Source of the DNA: Humulus lupulus | Lineage: Eukaryota > Streptophyta > Magnoliopsida > Rosales > Cannabaceae | DNA length: 64,000 bases | Direction of reading: 5' to 3' | NCBI RefSeq assembly: GCF_963169125.1 | Contig: NC_084794.1 | Location: forward strand, 154,204,858-154,268,857 | Shown: one piece after another, positions 22,230 through 34,299 of the stretch | Layout: the number at the start of each line of letters is the position of its first letter | Numbering within the stretch: position 1 is the first letter of the stretch | Position numbers and translations under genes: made by a program | Notes under the pieces: generated by a model | What the model saw: only the letters and a program-made list of their open reading frames with translations | What the model was told of the DNA's origin: nothing | Databases searched by the model: none

Positions 22230-25200
22230 GGCGGAGGCCAAGGCTAGTCCCTCGGTGGTGACATGTCAGCTTTCTAGCGCTGGCTCTCATTTTACTGTAT
22301 TGATTGACTCTGGTGCTACACATTCATTTGTTTCTAGTAAGGTAATTGGTAGATTGTGTAGACCTAGTGAGTATTGTATTGCGGGGTTTGGGGTTATATT
22401 GCCTACAGGGGAACTGGTAGTTTCTAGGAGGTGGATTAGAGCACTGCCAGTGACATGATTTAGGTATGGAGACCTAATTGAGTTAGGTATGGAGGATTTC
22501 GACATGATTTTGGGGATGGATAGGCTAGCTAGATACGAAGCTACTATTGATTGTAGGAAGAAGACAGTGACCTTTGAACCGGAGGGTGAGGATCCCTTTT
22601 TTTTGTGGGAGCTGTATGTAGACCCCGCATACCCTTGATATCAGTGCTGAGAGCCAGGGACTTATTACAAAGAGGATATATAGGCTTTCTGGCTAGTGTG
22701 GTGGATACCTCTAGGGTTTTTCCAACAGGGCTGGGGGAGACTAGATTGGTTCGTGAATTCTTGGATGTATTCCCTGAGGATTTACTGATGTTGCCGCCAC
22801 ACAGGGAGATTCAGTTTGTCATTGAGTTGTCACCAGGGACAGTGCCAGTGTCGAGGGCACCATATAGAATGGCACCGACAGAAATGAAGGAATTGAAGAT
22901 ACAGCTGCAGGAACTTCTAGATTAAGGATTTATGAGGCCTAGCTACTTGCCATGGGGTGCTCCAGTTTTGTTTGTGAAGAAGAAGGATGGGACTTTGAGG
23001 ATGTGTATATATTACAAGGAGTTGAACAAGTTGACTATCAAGAATAAGTATCCTCTACCAAGGATTGATGACTTGTTTGATCAGCTGCAAGGAAAGACGC
23101 TATTCTCGAAGATTGATCTTCGATCTAGTTATCACCAGCTGAGGATCAAGGAAGAAGATATACTGAAGATGACCTTCCGAATAAGGGATGGGCACTATGA
23201 GTTTCTGATCATGTCTTTTGGTTTGACCAATGCCCCAACAGCCTTCATGGACTTAATGAACAGGGTGTTCAAGGACTTCTTGGATTAATTCGTCATTATC
23301 TTCATCGACGACATTTTAGTGTATTCTAGTTCAGAGGCAGAGCACGAGTTACATCTTCAATAGGTCTTGTAGAGGTTGAGAGAGCACCGATTGTACGCCA
23401 AGTTTGAGAAGTGTGAATTTTGGCTACCAGAAATGACATTCCTTGGACATATAGTTGGCGAAGATGGGATTAAGGTGGATCCATCTAAGGTGGAGGTAAT
23501 GAGAGATTGGCCAAGGCCAAGGAATGCCTCGGAGGTTCAGAGTTTCCTCAGGTTAGCGGGTTACTACAGACGATTGTGGAAGGGTTCTCGAAGATTGCTG
23601 CACCAATGACAGAATTGACACGGAAGAAGTTGAAGTTCTTCTGGTTAGACAAGTGTGAGAATAGTTTTCAAGAGTTGAAACGCCAACTTATTACTACACT
23701 TGTGCTGAGTCTTCCTTCGGAGGGAGGGAAGTTCGTGGTATATTGTAATGCATTGAGGTTGGGTTTGGGCTATGTGCTGATGCAGAACGGGAAGGTTATA
23801 GCTTATGCATCACGACAGCTGAAGGAATATGAGCAGCGGTATCCTACCCATGACATGGAATTGGCTGTGGTGGTATTCACACTGAAGGTTTGGCGGCATT
23901 ACCTGTATGGATAAAAGTGCGAGATATACACTGATCATAAGAGTTTGAAGTACTTCTTCACGCAAAAGGACCTGAACATGAGGCAGAGGCATTGGCTGGA
24001 ATTGGTGAAGGACTATGAATGTGATATTCTTTATCAATGAGGGAAAGCCAACGTAGTGGTGGATGCATTGAACCAGAGAGGCCCGGGTCAGTTATTTAGT
24101 TCCACTCTGATTTCGAGGGAGGTTGCTGATGAGATGTCTACAGCAAGGATAGAGTTGGTAGTGAGCCGGTTGGCCAACATTACTCTTCAGTCGACCCTAT
24201 TGGAGCAGATTAAGGAAGGTCGTCTAGTGGATGCTCAATTACAGGAGATTAGAGAGAATTTCTTAGCAGGGGCAGCTAAGGACTATTCTATTTCTGAGGT
24301 TGGTGTACTTCGGTACCAAGGTCAGTTTGTGTTTCGATTGATGTGCGAATTAGATGTGAGATACTAGATGAATCACATACCACGCTGTACTCACTTCATC
24401 CAGGTACCACGAAGATGTATCAGAATCTACAGACGTTGTATTGGTGGCCCGTGATCAAGAAGGATGTGGTGGAGTATGTGGCCAAGTGTTTAACCTGTTA
24501 ACAGGTGAAAGTTGAGCATCAGCGACCAGGAGGGTTGCTTCAGCCTTTGGGTATTCTCGAGTGGAAATGGGAGGATATGAAGATGGACTTTGTGGGAGGT
24601 TTGCCCAGAACAGTGGTGCTTCATTACTCGATGTGGGTGATAGTTGACAATACCAAGTCAGCTCATTTTCTTCCAGTGAGGAATACTTACACAGTGGATC
24701 AGTGTGTAGAGTTGTATGTGAGGGAGATTGCATGTCTCTGTGGGCTTCCTAAGTCTACAGTGTCCGACCGGGACCTTATCTTCACCTCCATGTTTTGGGG
24801 TAGTTTGCAGAAGGCTATGGGGACTCAGTTGAAGTTGAGCATAGCCTTTCATCCTCAGACTAATGGATAGTCTAATAGGACGATTCAAGTGTTGGAGGAT
24901 ATGCTTAGGGCATGCATGATGGACTTTGAGGGATCTTGGAGAAAGTACCTTCCATTGATTGAATTTTCGGACAACAACAATTATCAGTCAACCATTGGAG
25001 TGGCTCCGTATGTGATGTTATATGGGATTAGATGTAGATCACCCATTCATTGGGATGAGATGGGTGAAAGGAAGTATTTGGGGCCGGACATGATTCAGAA
25101 AACCAATGAAGCTATTGAGAAGATCCAAGCTAGGATGCTTGCTTCACATGCAGACAGAAAAGCTACACTAATCCTAAGCGTAGGGACGTGGAGTTCAAGG

Positions 25201-25618
25201 TTGGGGACCATGTGTTTCTACGAGTTTCACCACTTCGAGGGGTGAGGAGGTTTCGGAAGAAGGGCATGCTGAGCCCTAGATTTATTAGACCTTTTGAGAC
25301 CGGGAGAGGATCGGACAGGTGTCTTACAAGATAGCTTTGCCACCGTCATTGTTGGGAGTTCATGATGTATTCCATGTCTCTATGCTCTGGAAGTACTTCT
25401 CATATACGACACATGTGTTGAGGTATGCAGATTTGGAATTGCAGACAGATTTGTCCTATGAGGAGCGACCGATTCAGGTCTTGGATCGGAAGGATAAGGT
25501 TCTACTGAATAAGACTATTTCTCTGGTTAAAGTGTTATGGAGGAATAGAAGGGTCGAGGAGGCGACCTGGGAGCTTGAGTCACCAATGCGGGATCAGTAT
25601 CTCGAGTTATTCAGGTAA
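22230..25618 (+). pseudogene. pol of element C (protease, RT, RNase H, integrase, chromodomain)
   Basis: In order: protease LIDSGATHSFVSSKVIGRLC (about 22298-22357); [21 protein letters not shown] and the catalytic [10 protein letters not shown] (about 23299-23330); RNase [19 protein letters not shown], with the catalytic Asp changed to Asn; an integrase zinc finger around H-PGTTKMYQNL...C-L-T-C (the second Cys followed by a stop); the core VIVDNTKSAHFLPV and VSDRDLIFTSMFWG; and the C-terminal [20 protein letters not shown] chromodomain ending at 25618. Stops are frequent, several of them CAG changed to TAG by comparison with element E. Confidence 0.9.
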
Positions 25619-25640
25619 AATTTCGAGGACTAAATTCTCA

Positions 25641-25649
25641 GTAGGAGGT
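25641..25649 (+). other. Polypurine tract of element C
   Basis: GTAGGAGGT directly precedes the LTR start. It is a shortened form of the AGGAGGGGATAGT seen in E and G and would prime plus-strand synthesis. Confidence 0.7.
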
Positions 25650-28032
25650 TGTAACGACCCAAAATTTACTAATAAGGCTTAAGGGCCCTGATTAGTGTTT
25701 GAGGAGGGCATACTTGTTTTATGTGTGATTTAAATGATTTAATGCATGACTATGTGATAAGCATTCTTATATGGTTATATGGATATATGAGATGCATGAT
25801 TATGAATATTAGTATGCGTGTCGGCCCTGTTTAGATTATTGGGGCATATCTATAATTTTGGCTGGTTGAGGGCATAAATGTGACTATATGTGATAAATTG
25901 TTGAGACCACATAATTATGTGGATATATTTGCAACATATGTCTCGAGACGGTTCTAGTGAGCGGTTTGGCAAAATAGTCACAGTGAGGATTTATACCCGG
26001 CTCAGGGGAGCCTGGGGGTATTTTTGGGAATTCAGCAGATATATTGGGGATTATTAGACATTGGGGGTAATAATTGGTGATTAATTGGATAGTAGGATTT
26101 AAGTGGTAAATATTCGGAACACTTAAGGAAATAGTGGGAATTGGGGACAAATGACTTCTTTACCCCTAGATTTAGTTTTATGTTAGTTATATTTTTGGAG
26201 GGCATTATGGTCATTGCTAAATTAGAGATATGCTCAACCTTTATCATAGACTAATGCAGAAAGATATAGAACAATTAAGAAAGAAATAAGGAAGAATTGA
26301 ATTGAAGACTCTCTCTCCCTCACCATCACCCACACACACTCTCTCACTCTCCATAGTTATGGGCTTGTGCTAAGCTTGGGCTGGGCATTCTTGGAGGAAA
26401 TCAGAATGAGAATTAAGCTAGGTGTAGGAGCTGGAAGTTTAGAGGAAAGGCTAGCTGGTTTGAGGTATGAATTCTTGATTTTCAGCTCTAGATTGTTACT
26501 AAGTTTGTTAGGTAGAATTTTGGGTAATCAAGGGGAAATTAGCAGCTGAATTGGGAAAAGGATTTTAGTTGAATTGGGCTAGTGATTGAGGGGTGTTGTT
26601 AAGGTTTTTGGTGGTTTATATGGGTAAATTTGTTCTAAGTTGTTGCTGATTGATTTTGAAATTGGGGAAGGTTTGAGGGAAAACTCTGGGTAATTTGGTA
26701 TGTTCATGGTTTGAAGAAGGAGGAAAACCCAGGTTTTCCCTGAATTCATAGGGCGCACCGCGACCCAGCTTGGGGGCACCGCGGCGCGTGTGGCCCTCCT
26801 GGCCATGGGAGCTCTCTGTCTTGGGGGTACGCCGTGACTTGCCTGGCCAAGTCGTGACCCGCCTCCCCTTTGGTGTGAGAGCTTGCTCTCTGACTTAGGG
26901 CAAGTCGCGACTTGCTGAAACAAGTCGCGACCTGCCTGGGGGTTTGAGCTTGGAAGAGTTTTTAGTGTCTTTAGGGCTCAGGGGTTCAAAGCAAAGGGCT
27001 TGGGACAATTTCTACTGCCCGGTTTAGAGGAAACTAAGGTCTCAGAGGCTAGTTTTCCTACCTAAGTATTTTATTTCTGAGTGGGAGTTGATAGATATTG
27101 ATAACTCTTATGATTAGGTTTGTCGCCAAAGCTCAAGGCTAGGTATCATGCTCAGACTCGGTTCACCTTCTCCGCTAGGAAACAAAGGTAAGAAAACTGC
27201 ACCCGGTTATGTGGTTATGTTGGGACTAAGAGTTCCCTATATTTATATGCAATGTCATATGATGGTATTATTCCATGTGGATGTGAGATAAACGGCCTAA
27301 GAGTGTCGGAATTAATATTTGTGCACAAGGACGCCGCTCGACCACTGGTAGTTGAGGTTTATTATATAATCAGTGAGCTCGGGCTAAGCGAGCCAGAGTC
27401 AGTGGATAAAATAGATGGTGCGGCCTAAGGGCGTCGACCCTGGATATTGCATGATATGTTTATTGATGTTAATCTGATGATTATGGCATGTTTATTACCT
27501 GAATGATTACTATTGATTTGTTGACTAATATCGTTGATTACATGAAAGATGTGGTCTACTGAATATCTGATTGATGATTTGTGAACTATTTGACCATTGA
27601 TTATTGATTATGCTATATTTTATGGTTTTCTTGCTGGGCCTTGGCTCACAGGTGCTACATGGGGCAGGTAAAGGCAAGGGTAAACTTGACCAACCCTGAT
27701 TTGGAGAGCTATAGGGGGGAATGTACATAGCCGGCTGCTCGGCCACCACAACCGATGGATGATATAGGGTTAGGAGACCCTAAAATGCCTTTTTTTCCAT
27801 TAGATTGGGTTATGGTTGTTTATAACCTTTGAAATTTTGTAAATTGTTCTTTAAACCTGTTTATTTTTTGGATCTCGTGTAACAAACACTTAAGTAAATG
27901 AAAATTGATCTTTTATGACCAAAACCTTTTAACTCTAGTTAAATAATGGTTTAGCGACACATTTTCAACTAAATGACTTGATTAGCAAGTCTTGCACCTT
28001 TATTAACACACTGTGTAATGGTCTTGGTTATC
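25650..28032 (+). repeat. 3' LTR of element C
   Basis: It starts TGTAACGACCCAAAATTTAC and has the family landmarks: a CG-rich palindromic block (about 26751-26940), the donor-like core at 27184-27208, and GCTGGGCCTTGGCTCA (about 27634). It stops at GTCTTGGTTATC, about 12 bp short of the expected CA end. Confidence 0.9.
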
Positions 28033-29195
28033 AGTTTATCACCAACTAAGGATCAAAGAGGGTGATACTCTGAAGATAATCTTTCGCATGAGGTATGGGC
28101 ATTATGTGTTTTTGGTTATGTCTTTTGGATTGAAATTTACCCCGAAAGCATTCATGGTTCTAATAAACAAGGAGTTCAAGGATTATTTGGACGAGTTTGT
28201 GATTGTGTTCATTGAAGACTTACTGATATACTCCCAATAAGAGACAAAAAATGAGAAGCATCTTCGATTGGTATTAAAGAGACTGAGTTAACACAGGTTG
28301 TATGCCAATTTCCAGAAGTGTGAGTTTTGGTTGCCTCAAGTGACGATTTTGGTTATATTTTCAGTAAGGATGGGGTTATGGTGAATCTGACCCAGATAGA
28401 AGTGGTGACAGATTGGTCAAGGCCAAGGAGTGCTTCAGAGATTATAAGTAGCCTTGGATTGGCGGGATATTATCGATGTTTTATTAAAGGATTCTCGAGG
28501 ATCGCAACACCTTTGATTGAGTTGAAATGGAAGAATGTGAAGTTTTCTTGGACCGATAGGTGTGAGAACAGTTTTAAGGAGTTGAAGCAGAGTCTTCCTT
28601 CAAATTAGGAGAAATTTGTTGTATACTGCGATGCCTTGAGACAGGGGTTAGGTTGTGTTCTGATGCAGGCTAGCAAGGTGATTGCCTATGCCTCAAGACA
28701 GCTATGGAATATGAGCAGCGACACCCTACTCACGATTTGGAGCTGGTAGTATTTGCATTCGCACTTAATATTTGTCGCCATTTTCTGTACGAGGAAATGT
28801 GTGAGATATACACCAATCATAAATAGCTGAAATATTTTTCCACACTGAAGGATCTGAATATGAGATCGAGATGTTGGTTGGAACTAGTAATGGATTATTA
28901 CTGCGAAATTCTTTACCATCTAGGGAAAGCCAATAAAGTGGCATACGCCTTGAGCTGGAAAGGTTCGGGACAGTTGTATAGCTCAAAGTTGATATTAGTA
29001 CAATTAGCAGAGGACATGACTAGAGTAGGTGTGGTGCTTGTGGTAGGCCAATTGGCCAACATTACTCTACTGTCTACACTTCTGGAGAGGATAAAAGAGG
29101 CTTAGAGGAGTGATTCTCAATTAGTGAGGCAACGCGACGATATCCTAGCTGGAGTGGCTAATGAGTCTACTATCGCTGAGACTTGTATGTTAAGG
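28033..29195 (+). pseudogene. Element I: truncated gypsy pol fragment (RT, RNase H, RNase H/IN linker)
   Basis: It starts inside RT (YHQL, then F-R-M-R-Y-G-H-Y and L-V-M-S-F-G-L). The catalytic box reads FIEDLLIYSQ, so one Asp is Glu. RNase H is [18 protein letters not shown] at about 28613-28668. It continues through the linker (YHLGKANKVAYALSWKG) to just before the integrase zinc finger. The left end is joined to the C LTR over a short shared GGTTATCA-like word. The right end is cut at 29195 by the 5' LTR of element D. Its RNase H (CDALRQ) is closest to element A by eye. Confidence 0.87.
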
Positions 29196-30448
29196 TGTGA
29201 ATATGGGATAATTTCCCTTGAACCATCCATCGATGAAGGCATAAGGCCATGGAAGAAAGGGGTCTTGCATATCAATGCCCGCATATCCAAACCCCCAAAA
29301 TAATCAAGTGTGCAAGGTACAAAGGGGAGTGAGCCTCGAAGGGGCGAGGGCCTCGCAACTCGCCTTAGGTGTGCGCACATACTCTCCTCACGACCACTTG
29401 ATGCACCCCTCGATAGGCAACTCACTACTCGAATTCTGGCACCCTTGTGTGCCTCTAGATGATCCTTGCACAAGGCCTAATGAGGAAAGGCCTCGCTATG
29501 CGAGGCCTAACTTGTTTGGGCATCGCTCATTGAACTGCTAGGCATGAAACTTCCCAAACCTTGAGCCAAGAAAATGAGCCTAGGAAGGCCTTACTATGCG
29601 AGGTGGGTCTCGCTATGTGAGGCTTCTCTAAGGATAAGCGCCAACCTAATGCGTCAGGGCTAGCCCGTGATACACAGCCTCGTGATGTGAGGCAATACGC
29701 AACCTTGTGATGTGATGCAATAATAATGCTAAGGTGTGGCACTAATCCGAGGTTATCGTAACGCAACAGAGGCACGGATTCTAGCGCATACAGGGTAGAC
29801 GCGAGGTCGAGCGCACTTAGGCACCATGGCATGAGGCTAGTACATTGGCCCAGCTAGGCTTATTTCACAAAAGACCTCAACATGGGGGATGCATTAAGGA
29901 AATCCCTTCTACCCTACTGAAGAAACCATAAGATCTCCAACACTTAGCAACATGTCTAGAAGCTTGGAGAAAGGGTGTATCTTTGAAATGTGAGAACGAC
30001 CATCAAGTACGGGAAATAGGTACGAGTATAAGATGTACGACCATGAAGGTGGAAAATGTGTGATTTTTGACATTCGTATCCGACAAGTAGTGGTGATATG
30101 ACATAGTATGAGAAGTTGTAGAATGATCTACATACCCCTGACCATGTACCAAAGCCAACACCACGATCCTCTGCAGCACTACGCCCTGCACCACTACCCT
30201 GACAATGTATCTATGTATGATCTTGTTCCCTAAGACCACCTTGTATCAGGAGCCATTAGAGCCCATCTATAAATAGGCTTCCACCCCTCAGACTACGGGG
30301 TTGGAAAATTCATTGTATAGAGAGGCAGTTAAGCAATATACGCATTTTCCTCCATAGTTACTATTCTACACTCTTCTTATTCAAGATTATCATAAGTTCT
30401 ATTTACTTAGTTTTAGCAATACCCATTGACAAGTTCTCACCGTCAACA
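29196..30448 (+). repeat. 5' LTR of element D
   Basis: It starts TGTGAATATGGG inside element I and ends CACCGTCAACA just before the PBS. The first part (about 29310-29720) holds many imperfect inverted words of the form CCTCGC-TATG-CGAGG. The exact first base (29196 or 29198) is uncertain by 2 bp. Confidence 0.85.
30268..30275 (+). promoter_or_regulatory. LTR TATA box of element D
   Basis: TATAAATA follows a GAGCCATTAGAGCCCATC context that is nearly identical in element F (58078-58085), marking the U3/R promoter of this Tat family. Confidence 0.7.
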
Positions 30449-30449
30449 G

Positions 30450-30472
30450 TTTGGCGGCATCTGTGGGAAGAA
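30450..30472 (+). promoter_or_regulatory. Primer-binding site of element D
   Basis: TTTGGCGGCATCTGTGGGAA follows the LTR end by one or two bases. Tat elements usually have TGGCGCCGTCTGTGGGAA here. The corresponding site in element F is TTTGGCACCATCTGTGGGA. Confidence 0.75.
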
Positions 30473-30517
30473 CAAGTACCAAGCCATAGTTCTTCTATCA
30501 ATTCCAACAAAGAAAAA

Positions 30518-32290
30518 TGCCAAGGCGTTCCAGACGCCTACGTGAATCACAAGATATTGAGATCCACCTGAACATACATCAACTGAGAACCTTCAGGAGA
30601 GACCCTCCATCGCGGGAGAAGGGAGGTATACCAGAGGAACACCCAGCCCCTGGAAAGGAGTAGGAGGTATCATCCCTGGCTGTCCATCATAATGGCGGTC
30701 ATCCAGAACCATCAGTCCCCCCCGCAGGTAGCATGGGTAAGCACCCTCCTCCTTGACCTTTGACGTCCCCGCGCTCCAGCCACAAGGATCCAGGTTTCTC
30801 TTCATACAGGCCGAGCAAGAATCCTCGGGTACACTCTGTGAGTTCCAGCTCAAGAACTCACTTCTATGAGAACGAGATACGTGAATTGCACAAAAAGAAA
30901 AAAAGGTCGGAAACCACACCAGAGAACATGCAGGAAGTGTTGAACGACCTACTGCAAGGAAAGTTGAGCATGCCTCTTCCCAACAAAGGGAGAAGGAGCA
31001 TGGGAGAGGAGAAACAACCATTCCCGTAGATGACGGGAGGACCTAACTTTCCACTAGCAACACCCGCTGGACAAAGCACCATGAAGGCCCAAGGCTAGTA
31101 AAGTTCCCTCGAGAGAAAAGTTCATGGAACGATGTGACCTAAGAGAAAAGCTCAATCGAGGGTCAAATGTAAGAACAATGCCCCATATGGCCCCTCTAGA
31201 AGACAAGGGGAAAAGAAAGGCCAAACCTTTAGATTTGAGGGACTCCTTGAATAAAAGGAGGCAAGAGCTAGACACCAAGATGAGGAGCCTTCAAAGAAAA
31301 ATAGTCACCGTGTCCGGGCGGCATATTATCGATGATGATTTCGACTACGAGTAACCTTTTACAAGGGAGATTCAAGTTCAATGACTCCCAACCAACTTCA
31401 AAGTTCCTCACATGACGCCTTATGAAGGCATTACGGACCCCAAGTACCATCTTGATGCCGTCAACGACTTAATGAAGTTGAGGGGAATCAATAGCAGATC
31501 ATGGTGCCATTGCTTATCTGTCACGCTGAAGGGGGCTACATAAGAATGGTTCAAGAGGCTAAGGCCATGAACCATCAGGTCAAGATACTAGTTTTCTGAC
31601 AAATTTCTCTAGTAGCACCATGTAGTATGTGATTACACCATGTTGCTAACGTAAAGCAGGGTGAGGGTGAAAGCTTAAAAAAGTACATTCATAGATTCAA
31701 CATGGAGGCGACTAAGGTGGGAGGCCTGACTCGAGGAGAACTAAAAATGGCTATCACTGCCGGAGTGTGCCCAGGCAGCAAGATGTGGGACAATATGCTC
31801 AAAAGAGTGGTCACTGACTTAGACGACTTCTATGAAAAAGCAAAAAAATACATCCACGTCGAGGATGGCGAGGAGAACCTAAAGACGGGAAAAGGTGAAC
31901 CCCTTTTCAAGCCCTCGACGCATGAAGTCTCAAATGGTTCAAAGAAAAAGAGAGTGTATGAAGGGCTACGGAATGACCACCAGAGAAAACACATACGCAG
32001 AGGTGAACCCAGGAAAATACTATACACCTTCTATACAGACTTGACAAGTGCCAGGGAACATATCTTCCTCATAAACAAAAATTAGGTCCCCTTCAAGAGA
32101 ACCATGCAAATGAAGAGAGACCGATCCAAAAGGTACCCTGGTAAGTATTTCCAATACCACAAGGATATTGGCCACACCACGGTGGAGTGTACCCATTTAA
32201 AAGTAGAAATCGGGTAACTCATATGCAAGGGGCACCTAGGAAAGTATGTCAGAAGAGAAAACCCAAGACCAAAGGATCAACCAACCTATC
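30518..32290 (+). pseudogene. gag of element D (Tat type)
   Basis: It starts M-P-R-R-S-R-R. A charged helical segment is HFYENEIRELHKKKKRSETT (about 30857-30916) with EVLNDLLQGKLSMPLP after it. The gag core is MTPYEGITDPKYHLDAVNDL (about 31411-31470), then W-F-K-R-L, and a C-terminal part with AITAGVCPGSKMWDNMLKR (about 31755-31811). A zinc-knuckle relic (KYFQYHKDIGHTTVECTHLK, about 32140-32199) has lost its first Cys to Phe. Stops at 31354, about 31530 and elsewhere, plus frameshifts, break it. Confidence 0.83.
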
Positions 32291-32439
32291 TGTAAGCTCG
32301 AGAGCAAGCCCTTGAGGTGCAGGGAGAAGTAAGAATGATGTTCGGAGGTCTAAGATTTAGAGGATATTTGAGGAAGGGACAAGATAGATATGCAAGGGAA
32401 GCAAGATGAAGTCCACCCCCATGCACCATGAGCCTGGAG

Positions 32440-33086
32440 GAGCGACCCCCAATGAACTTTAAGGGGGAAAATGATTTGATAACCTTCACAGAGGAAGATG
32501 AGTGAGAGGTGCACTTCCTCCACAACGACCCCCTGGTGCTGACCATTCAACTGAGCAGTATGAGAGTGCATCAAGTCCTCGTGGACAATGGTAGTGTCAT
32601 ATATATCTTATATTGCCCCGCATTGGAGAAGATGGGCTTGGGCGTCAGGAACTTGAAACCCTGTCATACATTCTTACAGGGATTCACAGGGCCTCAATAC
32701 AACCCTTAGTAGCCATTGAGTTAGCCCTCACCGTGAGGGAGCAACCCAGACAAACCACTTTCATGACGAACTTTGTCGTAGTAGATTGTGCTTCAGCTTT
32801 CAATGCGGTATTAGGGAGACCCTCCCTAAGCGAATTGAAAGCAGTGACATCGACATATCACCTGTATGTTAAATTCCCAACTTCTGAGGGGATATCAAGC
32901 ATAAAAGAAGAACAAAAGGAAGCAAGAGAGTGTTATAATATCTCTCTTTGCATAGCTTCCAAGCAACAAGAAACCATGGCGATGGTGATACATGGAGGCA
33001 CAAACCCACATTCAGACTTGTGGGTTGATGACACTGTCGTAACCCGAGCACGGAAGGTAGATCATCCTAATAGATATTACCAATAA
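32440..33086 (+). pseudogene. Protease region of element D (Tat type)
   Basis: The active-site strand reads VLVDNGSVIYILYCPALEKM (about 32576-32635), a variant of the Tat-type V-D-x-G-S-S. After a frameshift near 32690 the core continues as FVVVDCASAFNAVLGRPSLSE (about 32775-32835) with T-Y-H-L-Y-V-K-F-P-T. The coding ends at 33086 without leading into RT. Confidence 0.82.
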
Positions 33087-34299
33087 GACTTTCACATTTA
33101 ATGCAGGAATATTCGTGCCTTGTTTGTTTGCCTTATGTAAATTTCAGTAGTTAAAAATCAAAGAGGTTGCCCAAATAACCTCATAGTAGATGCCATGTTT
33201 CCATACGTTCCTTTGTAATTTGCTTACTATCAATGAAAGTGTTTTCTATCTCGCATATTACATTCCTTGTATATGCAAGCACTTATATAACAAGCATACA
33301 CGCATTGTCAAAGTCTATGTTAGGAGCAAAATGATTAAAGTGCTCAATGTAGTGAATCCCACCAAGCACTTGGGGGGCAGGATAGGACACATATATATTG
33401 CAAAAAAAAAAAAGGTTCATCGGGGTTAGCTACCCTTATGGATATCAAGGAAGCCAAAAGGTTCTATAGGGATAATCTCGCGACAAAGGCTTGATACCTC
33501 CACGAGGGGTACGATTTAAATGAGGACATCCACTGATACCCCTAGTGCATTTCTTGAATACATAAGAATTAGTTACCCTTATGGATGCCAAGAGAGCCAA
33601 AAGGTTCTATAAGGACAACCTCGTGATAAGCTAATACCCCCACAAGAGGAAAGGCCTCAAGGAGAACATCCACCAATAAGCCTAGAGCGTCTACTAAGCC
33701 GTCTAGCCAAAAAGTGTCAGACAAGAGACGTTTGTGAAAAGCAGTCAAAATATTTCACGAGGAAAACCTCCTAATAAAGGTTAATACCTCCACGAGGGGT
33801 AAGGCCTCAAGGAGAGCATCCACTAATAAACCTAGAGCAGCCACCAAGCCGTCTAGCAAAAAAGGCTCCTAAAAGAGACCCTTGTAAAAATAGTACTATG
33901 CATAATGACGAGAAAGATGCTTCTCACACAAAATGAAAACCGTGCGCAAAGAATATAAAAGGATGTCAAGAACTCAAAGGGTTGACATGTCCTTACAAGT
34001 ATAGTCTAGGTGCACCAAAAAGACTACCATCATCAGTCCAAAGAAGACATAAGGACAACATCAAAGAAGATGGACTTATCAAAGCCCCTTAAGCATAATA
34101 ACCAAAAGAGGATGACAAAGGCTCAGAAGGCCAATACATCCTTGCAGTTAGTACAAAGATAAGCAAATGTCCCATATATAAAAGTTCCACACACAAAGGC
34201 GAACTTAAAAGGACCTCAGACATAAAGAATTCCACACATAACCAAAAGAAGTTCCATGCAAAAGAAAAAACATAGAGGGTTACACAACAGCAATAAAAT
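33087..34299 (+). repeat. Non-coding region of element D with imperfect tandem repeats
   Basis: Between protease and antisense ORF, units of about 130-185 bp start at about 33425, 33569 and 33754. They share ACCCTTATGGAT, CAAAAGGTTCTATA, AATACCTCCACGAGGGGTA and GCCTCAAGGAGA...CATCCAC. The rest of the stretch has no coding signal. Tat elements are known for tandem repeats in their long 3' non-coding regions. Confidence 0.65.

Larger units (their letters stand above)
20535..28032 (+). mobile_element. Element C: Tekay-type gypsy with truncated 5' LTR
   Basis: It has a short 5' LTR tail (20535-20721), PBS, gag, full-length but stop-ridden pol, purine tract and a 3' LTR (25650-28032) that lacks only its last dozen bases. 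Both ends are damaged: the left joins element B pol and the right joins an unrelated RT fragment, so target-site copies are lost. Confidence 0.9.

Noticed and set aside
33425..33880. CRISPR-like spaced repeats
   Set aside because: Units are long, imperfect and adjacent, in a plant retroelement. They are ordinary tandem repeats.
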